A stretch of 64,000 nt of DNA, from the NCBI GenBank assembly GCA_019510185.1, contig JAEKKV010000010.1:248001-312000 (forward strand). The letters are read 5' to 3'. This DNA comes from Verrucomicrobiota bacterium (lineage in GTDB: Bacteria; Verrucomicrobiota; Verrucomicrobiia; Opitutales; Opitutaceae). Positions 52,992 through 62,150 of the stretch are shown in pieces. Position numbers and translations under genes: made by a program. The notes under the pieces are model-generated. The model saw nothing but the letters and a program-made list of their open reading frames with translations, did not search any database and was not told the DNA's origin. Position 1 is the first letter of the stretch; each line of letters begins with the position of its first letter.

Positions 52992-54127
52992 GCGTGAGAT
53001 TCAATCGGTCACTCTTTACGTTCATTCTCCTCGGATTCGCCGTGCCCATCACCTTCGCGGCAGACACGGGACGGGGCGGCTTTCGTCCCGGCGAACTGTG
53101 GCTGGACGACAGGGGTGTCCACATCAATGCCCACGGTGGCGGCATCATCGCGCATGACGGGGTTTATTACTGGTTCGGCGAGCACAAGATCGCCGGCGAA
53201 GCGGGGAACGTGGCCCATGTGGGCGTGCATGTTTACAGCTCCCGCGACTTGGTTCATTGGCGCGACGGAGGGATCGCGTTGGCCGTCTCGGACAATGCCA
53301 AGAGCGACATCGTTAATGGCTGTATCATCGAGCGGCCGAAGGTCATCTACAACGCGAAGACCCACACGTTCGTGATGTGGTTTCACTTGGAATTGAAGGG
53401 GCAGGGCTACGGAGCGGCCCGCGCCGGTCTGGCCATCAGCGACAAGGCGACCGGACCCTACAAATATGTGGGTTCCTTTCGCCCCAACAAAGGGGTCCTG
53501 CCGTTGGGTTTCGACGCGGAGGTGAAGACTGTGCCCGATCCCGGAGAGCTCAAGGACAAGAAATCCGCCAAGGCCATTCAGGCCGGCGATAGCGTGCGGC
53601 AGGATGGCCAGATGTCCCGCGACATGACGCTTTTCGTGGATGACGATGGCAAGGGTTACCTGCTGACCTCCTCGGAGGAAAACCGGACACTCCATCTTCA
53701 CGAATTGACGGACGACTATCGCGGCTTCAGTGGCAAATGGACGCGTATCTTTCCGAATGCCTCCAACGAGGCGCCCGCGCTTTTCAAGCGCGCCGGAAAA
53801 TACTACCTGTTTGCCTCCGGCACCACGTATTGGAATCCCAATCCCGGGCGCTCCGCGATGGCCGATTCGATCTGGGGGCCATGGACCGTGCTGGGTAATC
53901 CATGCCGGGGAACGCAGCGCGAAAACGCCACCACGTTCGCGTCCCAGTCTACCTACGTTCTGCCCGTGTCCGGTCGTCCCGGGGATTTTATTTACATGGG
54001 CGACCGTTGGCGGCCTAAAAATGCCATCGACGGCCGCTATGTCTGGCTGCCGGTCGAGTGGGAAAATGACCGCCCGGTGCTGCGCTGGCACGCCGAGTGG
54101 GACCTGTCTTTTTTCACCCGTCCCTGA
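52988..54127 (+). CDS. secreted GH43-like glycoside hydrolase
   Basis: A 379-residue exported five-bladed beta-propeller. Signal peptide 1-25 ([15 protein letters not shown]). Features resembling GH43 subfamilies near GH43_34: [50 protein letters not shown], and [17 protein letters not shown] with the probable catalytic Glu. Related enzymes act as arabinofuranosidases, xylosidases or galactosidases; the specificity cannot be read here. Overlaps the GH95 stop by an ATGA junction. Stops 38 nt before the next gene. Confidence 0.87.
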   Translation: MSVRFNRSLFTFILLGFAVPITFAADTGRGGFRPGELWLDDRGVHINAHGGGIIAHDGVYYWFGEHKIAGEAGNVAHVGVHVYSSRDLVHWRDGGIALAVSDNAKSDIVNGCIIERPKVIYNAKTHTFVMWFHLELKGQGYGAARAGLAISDKATGPYKYVGSFRPNKGVLPLGFDAEVKTVPDPGELKDKKSAKAIQAGDSVRQDGQMSRDMTLFVDDDGKGYLLTSSEENRTLHLHELTDDYRGFSGKWTRIFPNASNEAPALFKRAGKYYLFASGTTYWNPNPGRSAMADSIWGPWTVLGNPCRGTQRENATTFASQSTYVLPVSGRPGDFIYMGDRWRPKNAIDGRYVWLPVEWENDRPVLRWHAEWDLSFFTRP

Positions 54128-54165
54128 CGCTTCGCCTCAATGAAATCCTTCAAAAAGGACAGTCG

Positions 54166-56412
54166 ATGAAACGAGTGTTGCCCTTCCTTATCCTGCTCCT
54201 GCTGGCCGGACTCGCTCCTGACGTGTCCGCGCAGGCCTTCGTGCATCCCGGTGGTTTGCACACGCAGGCCGACCTCGACCGCATGAAGACCAAGGTCTCC
54301 GCCGGCGAACACCCTTGGATTGATGGCTGGAACGCGCTCCTTCGGGAGTCCAAGGCGCAGAGCGATTATCAACCTTTGGCGCAGCGCCACATGTCCAGCC
54401 GTCAGCGCGCGCAGAACGATGCGGTCGCGGCCTATCTGAACGCCTTGCGCTGGCAGATCAACGGTGATCCGGCCAACGCCGAGTGCGCCGTTCGCATACT
54501 CAACAGCTGGGCTGACACGGTGAAGGAGGTTCCCCACGGCTCCGACCAACCCGGGCTCGGTGGAATCTCCATCGGCAGCTTCGCCCTCGCCGCCGAGTTG
54601 CTGCGGACGTGTCCCAAGTGGTCTGCCGCCGATCAGGCCCGATTCAAGAGGATGCTGACGGACTATTTCTACCCCGTTTGCCATGACTTCCTCACCCGAC
54701 ATAACGGCGCAAATGACGACAATCACTGGGCGAACTGGGACGCGTGCAATATGCGAGCCGTTCTCGCCATCGGTGTCTTCTGCGACGACCGCGCGAAGTT
54801 CAACGAAGCCGTCGCCTATTTCAAAGACGGCCGGGGCATGGGGGCGATCGGCAACGCCGTGCCCTTCCGTTATCCCGATGGCCTCGGCCAATGGCAGGAG
54901 AGCGGCCGCGACCAGGCGCACGTCATGGGAGGCATGGGTCTGCTCAGCGAAATGTGCCAGGTCGCCTGGAACCAAGGCATCGATCTTTTTGGCTGCGACC
55001 AAAACCGCCTGCTGGCCGGCGCAGAATACACCGCGCAATACAACCTGTGGAAAGGCGTGCCCTACACCTTCTATTCGAACAGCTCGGAAGCGAAGCAGTA
55101 TTACATTTCGCAGAACTATCACGGCCGGCTCGCTGCCTCGCACTTTGAGCTGCTTTATAATCACTACGTCGTGCTCAAGGGCCTCAAGGCGCCGCATGTC
55201 CGGCTCTTCGCCGAACTCCGCCGCCCCGAGCCCGGCGAGGTCGACATTTTCGGTTTCGGCACGCTCACCTACACCTTGAACTCCAGCGCCTCGCCGATGC
55301 GCGCCACTCCGCCGCTCACACCGCGCGGAGTCACCACCAGCGCCGGCCTCGGCCGCGTGTCCCTGCAGTGGCCGCCCTCCGGTGCCTACAACGTGCACGG
55401 TTATGAGGTTTCCCGTGCCACGGCCAAGGCGGGGCCTTACACCTCCATCTCCTCGACCAACCGGTGGACTACGCCTTCGTATGTCGACGCGGACGTCGAG
55501 CCCGGAAAGACCTATTATTACACCGTCGCCGCGCTCAACAACGCCGGCCAAAGCGCCTCCTCCGCGCCCGTTGAGGCCACGCCCGCCGCAGGCGGTCCGC
55601 TGCCCTCCGGCTGGGGCCCCGGTTCCGTCAAAGGCACGGCTTATACCAACGCCTCCGGACACTCGTTCAGCGTGCCCGGCACCGGGCAGGACCTCGATGG
55701 CAATCTGATCGCCATGCCAGTGGAGGGTGACTTCGTGCTCACCGCGCGGCTCGTCGAAAGGAAGGGGCCCGTCGGGCTGATGGGCCTGATGATGCGCGAT
55801 CGCGGTCCCGGCAAACCGCGCGACCTGGCCATGACCCTGGGCGGAGTCGGCGGCCGGCAGGCCCGCTTTCACGCGCGCGCGGGTGATGGCAAGGCCGACG
55901 TCCAGCGTGGCGACGACTACACTTGGCTCCCCGTTTGGTTTCGCCTTCAGCGCGCCGGGGGCAGCGTCGCGGCGTTTCAATCTTCCGACGGCATTGAGTG
56001 GTTCATCGTCGGCAAAAGCACTGTCGTTCTTCCGCGCATCGTCCAAGCCGGCCTGCTGGTGAGCGCCGACGGTAAACCGCCGGGGAAAGGCGATCCCGCG
56101 CAGGGCCTTTTTGATAACGTCACGATTCATCGCGCGGTTCCACTGCCGCCGGCGCCGCCCGCCTCGCTCACGGCGACCGACCTCGGCGAGGGTGTGGTGC
56201 GACTCGATTGGGCCAACGCTTCCAACTCCACGCAGGCCGGCATGAAGATTGAGTCCTCGGCAGAGGGCGCGCCCTTCTACGAAATTGCCGACCTTGCGGC
56301 GGACGTCACCCGCTTTGAAAACACCGGCTTGAAAAAAACCGCCGGGCTTCGTTATCGCGTCCGCGCCTACAACCGCGGCGGCTACTCACCTTACTCGAAT
56401 CCCGTTCCCTAA
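54166..56412 (+). CDS. alginate-lyase-family protein with FN3 modules
   Basis: A 748-residue third paralogue of the lyases at 11062 and 16179, without lectin modules. Approximate order: signal peptide 1-23; lyase toroid 25-378 starting FVHPGGLHTQADLDRMK, with NHWANWD and ESGRDQAH (His252); FN3 385-470; a beta-sandwich of the DUF1349 type 480-660 (RLVERKGPVGLMGLMMRD); FN3 662-748. It has a good Shine-Dalgarno (AAGGA, about 7 nt before the ATG at 54166), rare in this window. Likely cleaves a uronate-containing polymer in concert with the adjacent GH95 and GH43 enzymes. Confidence 0.83.
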   Translation: MKRVLPFLILLLLAGLAPDVSAQAFVHPGGLHTQADLDRMKTKVSAGEHPWIDGWNALLRESKAQSDYQPLAQRHMSSRQRAQNDAVAAYLNALRWQINGDPANAECAVRILNSWADTVKEVPHGSDQPGLGGISIGSFALAAELLRTCPKWSAADQARFKRMLTDYFYPVCHDFLTRHNGANDDNHWANWDACNMRAVLAIGVFCDDRAKFNEAVAYFKDGRGMGAIGNAVPFRYPDGLGQWQESGRDQAHVMGGMGLLSEMCQVAWNQGIDLFGCDQNRLLAGAEYTAQYNLWKGVPYTFYSNSSEAKQYYISQNYHGRLAASHFELLYNHYVVLKGLKAPHVRLFAELRRPEPGEVDIFGFGTLTYTLNSSASPMRATPPLTPRGVTTSAGLGRVSLQWPPSGAYNVHGYEVSRATAKAGPYTSISSTNRWTTPSYVDADVEPGKTYYYTVAALNNAGQSASSAPVEATPAAGGPLPSGWGPGSVKGTAYTNASGHSFSVPGTGQDLDGNLIAMPVEGDFVLTARLVERKGPVGLMGLMMRDRGPGKPRDLAMTLGGVGGRQARFHARAGDGKADVQRGDDYTWLPVWFRLQRAGGSVAAFQSSDGIEWFIVGKSTVVLPRIVQAGLLVSADGKPPGKGDPAQGLFDNVTIHRAVPLPPAPPASLTATDLGEGVVRLDWANASNSTQAGMKIESSAEGAPFYEIADLAADVTRFENTGLKKTAGLRYRVRAYNRGGYSPYSNPVP

Positions 56413-56488
56413 CGACGGACAAATGCCCAAGCCAAGTAACCCGGGAACCAATACACGCCGACTCTTGTTACCTTTAACGACCCAACTC

Positions 56489-58141
56489 ATGCGAACCTTG
56501 ATCCTTCCGCTGACTGTCTTTGCCGCGCTGCCCTTGCTGACCTCCGTCGCCCATGCCCAGAACGGCCCGTCCGCCTATGTCGTGCCCGAAGGCATCGTGA
56601 AAGGCGGTCAATACATCGACCGCTTCCTGCCCATGAAGCCCAACGCGCCGCTGCGTTCCGACGTCTGGGGCGTGGACGCGGTCAAGCCGCGCGACGTGGC
56701 CACCGGCGTCGAGGATGCGAAGTATTCCTATTGGTGCACCTCGGTGGTCAAGGCCCCCGACGGCAAGTACCACAATTTCGTCGTGCGCTGGCTGGAAAGC
56801 TCTCCCAAGGGCCACTTCGAGTGGCCCAATTCCAATGTCGTCCACGCCGTTTCCGATAACATCACCGGTCCCTACAAGGTGATTCAGGAAATCGGCAAGG
56901 GGCACAACGTCACCGCCTATCAGGCGAAGGATGGCACCTGGATTCTTTACGTCATCAACGGCTGCTACCGCGGGTCGTCGCTTGAAGGCTCGTGGACGCG
57001 CGGCAAGCTGGAATTCGACACCCGGGGACGCAAGGGGGTGGACATGACCAACTGCACTTTTGCGCAGCGCAGCGATGGCAGCTACCTGATGGTCAACCGC
57101 ACCGGTGAGGTGTGGATCAGCAAGGATGGCAACAAGGAGCCCTACCGCCGAGTCTCCAATCACACCGCCTACCCGCCGGTGCGCGGAGCCCGTTTCGAGG
57201 ACCCCGTCGTCTGGAAGGACGACGTGCAATACAACCTGATCGTCAACGATTGGTTCGGTCGCGCCGCCTACTACCTGCGCTCGCGCGACGGCCAGCATTG
57301 GGACTGGGATCAAGGACTCGCCTACGGTCCCGGCATTTTCCGTCACGAGGATGGCAAGATTGAAGACTGGCACAAAATCGAGCGCCCTCGCGTGTTCCAG
57401 GACGAGCGCGGCCGTGCGACCCACATGCTGTTCGCCGTCATTGACGCCGCCAAAGAGGTGGACAAGCCCAACGACAACCACAGCTCCAAATCCATTGTCG
57501 TCGGTGTTGTATCGCCCCGCACCATCGTGGTGCACAAGCAGGGTGATCGCTTTCAAGTGGCCCTTGGCGGCGACAAGGACTTCGATCCCGTCAAGACCGT
57601 CGATCCCGCCAGCCTGCGCTTCGGTGCGCCGTCCAAGGTTGATTTCGGCCGGACCGGCGCCCCGCTCTCCGTCTCGATGCGCGGGACGTGGCTGGTGGCC
57701 GAGTTCTCCGCGGCCGATTGCGGCTTTCAGCCCTCCGATACGACCGCCAAACTGCTCGCGCACGACCGGAAAGGCGGCTTCGTCTTCGGTTATTCGGCCC
57801 TGCCTGACGAACCCGCGGAATACCCGCTGCTGAGCGTCGATGGCGTCGTCAAGGCGGCGGCCATCAAGGGTGGCACCCGCGAGCTGACGGTGCAGGTCGA
57901 GAATTTCGGCCTGGCAAAATCGGCCGCCACCAAGATCAGTTTCCAGATTCGCCCCAACGGTCACGCGCCGGCCACGCTCACCGCGCCGCTCGCCCCGTTG
58001 GAGCCTTATGTGAGCGCGGACTTGCGCTTTGTCGTCCCCGCCGAGGTGGCGCCCGTCGGCGCGACGCCGCAGGTGGAAATCGCCATTGAGGGAGAACCCG
58101 CGGAAAACGCCCTGAAGGTCTCTCTGCCGAAGCTGCCATAA
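56489..58141 (+). CDS. secreted GH43-like beta-propeller glycosidase
   Basis: A 550-residue exported protein, signal peptide 1-23 (PLTVFAALPLLTSVAHAQ). The first about 400 residues form a five-bladed propeller like GH43/GH117-type glycosidases: YSYWCTSVVKAPDGKYHNF, NVVHAVSDNITGPYKVI, RFEDPVVWKDDVQYNLI, IERPRVFQDERGRATHML. The C-terminal about 100 residues look like a CARDB-type beta-sandwich. The ATG at 56489 is chosen as it opens the signal peptide; an upstream in-frame ATG at 56423 adds a 22-residue tail of little hydrophobicity. Specificity unknown. Confidence 0.8.
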   Translation: MRTLILPLTVFAALPLLTSVAHAQNGPSAYVVPEGIVKGGQYIDRFLPMKPNAPLRSDVWGVDAVKPRDVATGVEDAKYSYWCTSVVKAPDGKYHNFVVRWLESSPKGHFEWPNSNVVHAVSDNITGPYKVIQEIGKGHNVTAYQAKDGTWILYVINGCYRGSSLEGSWTRGKLEFDTRGRKGVDMTNCTFAQRSDGSYLMVNRTGEVWISKDGNKEPYRRVSNHTAYPPVRGARFEDPVVWKDDVQYNLIVNDWFGRAAYYLRSRDGQHWDWDQGLAYGPGIFRHEDGKIEDWHKIERPRVFQDERGRATHMLFAVIDAAKEVDKPNDNHSSKSIVVGVVSPRTIVVHKQGDRFQVALGGDKDFDPVKTVDPASLRFGAPSKVDFGRTGAPLSVSMRGTWLVAEFSAADCGFQPSDTTAKLLAHDRKGGFVFGYSALPDEPAEYPLLSVDGVVKAAAIKGGTRELTVQVENFGLAKSAATKISFQIRPNGHAPATLTAPLAPLEPYVSADLRFVVPAEVAPVGATPQVEIAIEGEPAENALKVSLPKLP

Positions 58142-58154
58142 GATATTTATATGC

Positions 58155-58181
58155 AGTGCCGGCCTAGTCGCGGCGTTTTTA
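58155..58181 (+). terminator. weak candidate terminator
   Basis: TGCCG at about 58157 can pair with CGGCG at 58171-58175, followed by five T. The stem is short, so termination is probably partial; the next gene starts 70 nt after the preceding stop and may be read through. Confidence 0.35.
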
Positions 58182-58211
58182 CCGCATTGTTTTACCCTGA
58201 CGATCTTCCAA

Positions 58212-61200
58212 ATGCTCTGCTTTCAAAAAGGTATCCCGAGGGCATTCAGGGCCGGCATTCTTCTGGGCGTCCTTCCCGTAGTCACCCTCCGTGCCGGTAG
58301 CATTCCCTACCAAGGCGCGCTCGACGCAGCGGCCGTCAACCTCGCCGACCTGTCGAACATCTCCACGAAGGGTCTCGTTATCGGCAATGGCGAGCTCAAC
58401 GCCATCGTTTACACTTCGGGCAACGACATCCGGCTGCGCGTCTCAAAAAACGATTGCTGGGACATGCGGATCACCACCGCGGCGGACCCCGCCATGCCGA
58501 CGGTGAATCCAGCGACCTCCACGTTTACGGGAACCAACGGCTCCTCTCCGGCGAGCTGGAACAATTACGTTTATCCCACCGGGCTGCCGTGCGCGGAGGT
58601 CACGCTCGCTGCGGTGACGGGGCAAACCGGCTGGGGCGCATCGACCCTCGATTTGACGAAGGCGCTCGCGACCGTGGTCTCAAACGCCGACACGACCCGC
58701 ATCCGGATTTTGGCGCAGCGCAATGTGTTTTATATCAACTCCAGCCGGACGATCTCCTTCACCGGGATCAACCAAATCGTAAAGACCAACGGCGGAGCCT
58801 CGATCAGCGGTTGGGTGAACAACATCACCACCGGCACCCAAGGTGGCTACGTCTACATGTGCCAGACGATTCCGGGCGATGCCGATGTGGCCGGGATGAG
58901 CATATATCTGGTCACGGGCGGCAGCGGCTCTACCCAAGTCATCGCGGTGGTCACTTCCCGAGACTCGGCCACCCCGCTCGATGACGCCGTTGCGTTGGTC
59001 CAGACCACGCTCAACGACGCCAACTCCACCGCCGATCACGAAACGGTATGGGACGCGTTTTGGTCGAAGAGCGGCGTCCAACTCGACGACGCGGTTCTGC
59101 AACGCTGGTGGTATCGCATGCTTTACTACAACCGCTGCTTCGCCGCCTCCGGGGCGAACGCCGTCGGGCTCAAGGCGGGCTTCGATGCGCTGGGCGGCTG
59201 GCACAATTCGCTCAAAGTTAACTACAACACCCAGCAGACCTATTTCTCGGGAGGCCCGGTGAACCACCCCGAGTTTATCGAGCCATTGATCGATGCGCTG
59301 ACCCGAAACCTCAATCGCGCCAAGTGGTTTGCGAGCACCAATTTCATCGGCTGCTCGGGCGCGTTTTACCACAGCGACCTCTGGCCCTTCGAGCCGGACC
59401 CGGCCAACTGCACCACCACCAACAAACACCAGCTCGCCTACTTGCCGTGGGGCTACACTTGGGGCGCACAAGGACATCTCATCTTCAATCTTTGGGAATA
59501 CTATCAATACAACCCGGGCTCCGCCAGTCTTGCCAAAGTGTATCCGGTGCTGAGCCAGCTCGGGACCTTTTTGTGCTCGTCGGTGGAGCTCTGCCCTTCG
59601 CTGAATGGGAAATGGAAAATCGGCCCCAGCTTCTTTCCGGAGAACGGCAATTACGGCCAGTATAACACCGCCTACGACATCGCGTTTATCAGTTCCGGTC
59701 TCAAAGCCACGCAGGCGGCGGCGACCCTGTATGGCGATACGACCCTGGCGACCCGCTGCGCCACCGTCTTGGCGAAGATGCCGACTTACAGCACCGTCGT
59801 GGATACGAATCAAAGCAGCCAGACCGTGGTCGAGGAGTGGCAGGGATCGGGGCTGCAAGGCTCCGATCGCCATGGTTCGCAAACCCAGCCGATTTTCCCG
59901 GCCGGCGAAATCACCTGGTTTTCCAGCCAAGCGGACAAAGATCTTTTTACGAGAACGGTGACCCGGGAAGAGACCATCACCACGCACGCGAATTCGAACG
60001 TAATGCTTAATGTCTCCCGCGCCCGGCTTTCGCTGAGCGACGCGATCAGCAATGCTAAGACGTGTTTTGCCACCTATTCACCCGAACAGCCCAACGGCCT
60101 GTTTTATTGGAACGCCCACGGCTACTACATCAGCGAGCAGTTCGGGATTTCCCGACTGGTCACCGAGTATTTGCTGCAAAGCGTCGGAGGTGTTATCCGC
60201 ATCTTCCCCGCCTGGTCATCGGCCATGGACGCGCATTTCACGAACCTGCTGGCGATCGGCGGCTTTCAAGTGTCCGCGGATCAGGCCATGAGCCGCATCA
60301 GCAACGTCAAGATCTCCTCCACTGTTGGAGGGAACGTCAGCCTGGTGAATCCTTGGGCGACGACGGCCATCTCCGTGGTGGATCAGGCGACCGGCTCCAG
60401 TGTGAACCTGAGCACGAATAACAACATCAGCACCTTCTCCACCACAGCCGGGGCTACGTATTTGGTGATGCCGGCGGGGACTCCCGCTGCGCCCACCGGG
60501 CTTTCGGCCACGGTGGGCAACACCACTGCCAGATTGAGTTGGGCGGTCTCCTCGGGCGCGTCGAGTTGCAACCTGAAACGCGCCACGATCAGCGGTGGTC
60601 CTTACGCCACGGTGCTGTCCTCCACACTCGGCAATTCATACGTGGACACCGGCCTAACCAACGGGACGGCCTATTACTACGTGGTGACGGCTCTCCTCGG
60701 CCAAGTGGAGAGCCCCGTCTCGACGGAAGTCAGTGTCACCCCCAGTTCCTCCACGACGCCAGTATCCCGCGTCTCCGGTGGCACGGCGAGTGCCAGCGCG
60801 GAAAATCCCCCCAATGAAACCTCCTCGAAAGCCTTCGACGGCACCACCAGCACCAAGTGGTATAACGCTGTAAATGGCGGCACCGGCTGGCTACAATATC
60901 AGTTTGCCAGCGGCATCGCGTGGACGATTTCCGAATATAAAGTCTCCAGCGCCAATGACGTGTCGCAACGCGATCCGAAGAACTGGCAGTTCCAGGGATC
61001 CAACGATGGCTCCACCTGGACTACTCTCGATACGCAGACCAACCAGACTTTCGCCTCACGTCTTTTGACCAAGACCTACGATTTCACGAACACCACGCCT
61101 TACCATTACTATCGGCTCAACATCACGGCCAACAGTGGTGGCTCCGGCTACGGACTCCAGCTTTCCGAACTAGCGCTTCTCTCCAGTCCATCGGATGCGG

Positions 61201-61865
61201 GCGACAAAACCTCGCCCGTGCTCACGTTGCCGGCGAATATCGTGACCGACGCCACCTTGGCGAACGGCACTCCCGTGAGCTTCAGCGCGACGGCTACGGA
61301 TGCCGTGAGCGGAGCGGTGACGCCCGTCTCCTTACCGGCCACGGGAACCGTTTTTCCTATCGGAACGACGACCGTGCAGTGTTCCGCGACGGACATCGTT
61401 GGAAATAGGGTGAGCGGGAGTTTCACCGTGACCGTGCGGTCCACCTTCACCGCCTTTCAGCAGTTATATTTCACCACTGCACAACAGGCCGATTCTTCTA
61501 TCTCGGGGCCATCGGCCGATCCCGACGAAGACGGTATTCCCAACCTCCTCGAATACGCCACGTCCACCTCGCCGCTTCAGGCGGACAGCACGGCTGCCAC
61601 GCTGGGCTTGGGCGCGGGAAACGCGGCCCTCACGCTTACCTTTCAGCGTCTCAGTCCTGCGCCGGTGACTTACACGGTTGAGGCCTCGACCAATTTATCC
61701 ACGTGGACGACGCTTTGCACGTTGGCTCAAGGTTCCGACACTTGGTCCGGCACCGCCACTGCATCCGAGACCACGTCGGGCGGCACGCGCGCAGTCACAG
61801 TGACGGACGTCGCCACTGTTTCGACGAATGGGAGCCGTTTCCTGCGGCTTCGGGTGAGCCCTTGA
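58212..61865 (+). CDS. GH95-like multidomain protein with altered catalytic base
   Basis: A 1217-residue secreted protein. Approximate order: signal peptide 1-28; GH95-like (alpha/alpha)6 barrel 30-755 (LVIGNGELNAIVYTSG at the start); FN3 757-849; F5/8C discoidin/CBM32-like 850-995; HYR-like 999-1075; a DPDEDGIPNLLEYAT linker and a RLSPAPVTYTVEAS module 1100-1217, the latter shared with the protein at 16179. The barrel keeps NYN (Asn337, Asn339) and a Glu477 in FFPENGNYG matching the general acid, but the segment corresponding to QIDGNFG reads YYISEQFG, so the base-activating Asp is replaced by Ser641. It may have shifted specificity or be a binding protein. Confidence 0.78.
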   Translation: MLCFQKGIPRAFRAGILLGVLPVVTLRAGSIPYQGALDAAAVNLADLSNISTKGLVIGNGELNAIVYTSGNDIRLRVSKNDCWDMRITTAADPAMPTVNPATSTFTGTNGSSPASWNNYVYPTGLPCAEVTLAAVTGQTGWGASTLDLTKALATVVSNADTTRIRILAQRNVFYINSSRTISFTGINQIVKTNGGASISGWVNNITTGTQGGYVYMCQTIPGDADVAGMSIYLVTGGSGSTQVIAVVTSRDSATPLDDAVALVQTTLNDANSTADHETVWDAFWSKSGVQLDDAVLQRWWYRMLYYNRCFAASGANAVGLKAGFDALGGWHNSLKVNYNTQQTYFSGGPVNHPEFIEPLIDALTRNLNRAKWFASTNFIGCSGAFYHSDLWPFEPDPANCTTTNKHQLAYLPWGYTWGAQGHLIFNLWEYYQYNPGSASLAKVYPVLSQLGTFLCSSVELCPSLNGKWKIGPSFFPENGNYGQYNTAYDIAFISSGLKATQAAATLYGDTTLATRCATVLAKMPTYSTVVDTNQSSQTVVEEWQGSGLQGSDRHGSQTQPIFPAGEITWFSSQADKDLFTRTVTREETITTHANSNVMLNVSRARLSLSDAISNAKTCFATYSPEQPNGLFYWNAHGYYISEQFGISRLVTEYLLQSVGGVIRIFPAWSSAMDAHFTNLLAIGGFQVSADQAMSRISNVKISSTVGGNVSLVNPWATTAISVVDQATGSSVNLSTNNNISTFSTTAGATYLVMPAGTPAAPTGLSATVGNTTARLSWAVSSGASSCNLKRATISGGPYATVLSSTLGNSYVDTGLTNGTAYYYVVTALLGQVESPVSTEVSVTPSSSTTPVSRVSGGTASASAENPPNETSSKAFDGTTSTKWYNAVNGGTGWLQYQFASGIAWTISEYKVSSANDVSQRDPKNWQFQGSNDGSTWTTLDTQTNQTFASRLLTKTYDFTNTTPYHYYRLNITANSGGSGYGLQLSELALLSSPSDAGDKTSPVLTLPANIVTDATLANGTPVSFSATATDAVSGAVTPVSLPATGTVFPIGTTTVQCSATDIVGNRVSGSFTVTVRSTFTAFQQLYFTTAQQADSSISGPSADPDEDGIPNLLEYATSTSPLQADSTAATLGLGAGNAALTLTFQRLSPAPVTYTVEASTNLSTWTTLCTLAQGSDTWSGTATASETTSGGTRAVTVTDVATVSTNGSRFLRLRVSP

Positions 61866-61927
61866 TTACCCTGAATACACGCCCTTTCTCTGCACAGGCT
61901 GTCCACCGGATAGTTTTCCTTCGTTCC

Positions 61928-62026
61928 ATGGATTCTCCTTCCAGAGTCACGCTGCGAAATGCCGCCGAGAGTATGGGAGTCTCGGTGATGACTGTTTCCT
62001 TCGCGCTGCGCGGGCACCCTGCGTAG
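61928..62026 (+). pseudogene. N-terminal remnant of a LacI-family regulator
   Basis: ATG at 61928 opens a 32-residue frame with VTLRNAAESMGVSVMTVSF and ALRGH, the typical DNA-binding helix-turn-helix of LacI/GalR regulators, then stops. The normal continuation (hinge helix and sugar-binding domain) is missing. It was presumably a regulator of the enzyme cluster before deletion or rearrangement at its 3' side. Confidence 0.7.
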
Positions 62027-62132
62027 TAAGCCAGGGGATGAGGTCCGGGGTCGAAGCGGTGGCCGTCAGCGCGCCGGCTGGTTCGGCCTGAGCCAGGCTT
62101 ACGATGCCAAAGATAAAGACTAGGAACGACGA
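62027..62132 (-). pseudogene. signal-peptide remnant of a secreted protein
   Basis: On the minus strand this frame reads SSFLVFIFGIVSLAQAEPA and GALTATASTPDLIPW, a signal peptide with an AQA cleavage site and a few mature residues, but with no start codon in frame and then running into the LacI remnant on the other strand. It looks like the 5' end of a lost secreted-protein gene joined to the LacI fragment. Confidence 0.4.
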
Positions 62133-62150
62133 GTCATGGGGCGGGCTGAG

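Noticed and set aside
54037..56130. 697-residue minus-strand frame
   Set aside because: It is opposite the lyase gene at 54166, with no start signal, signal peptide or motif.
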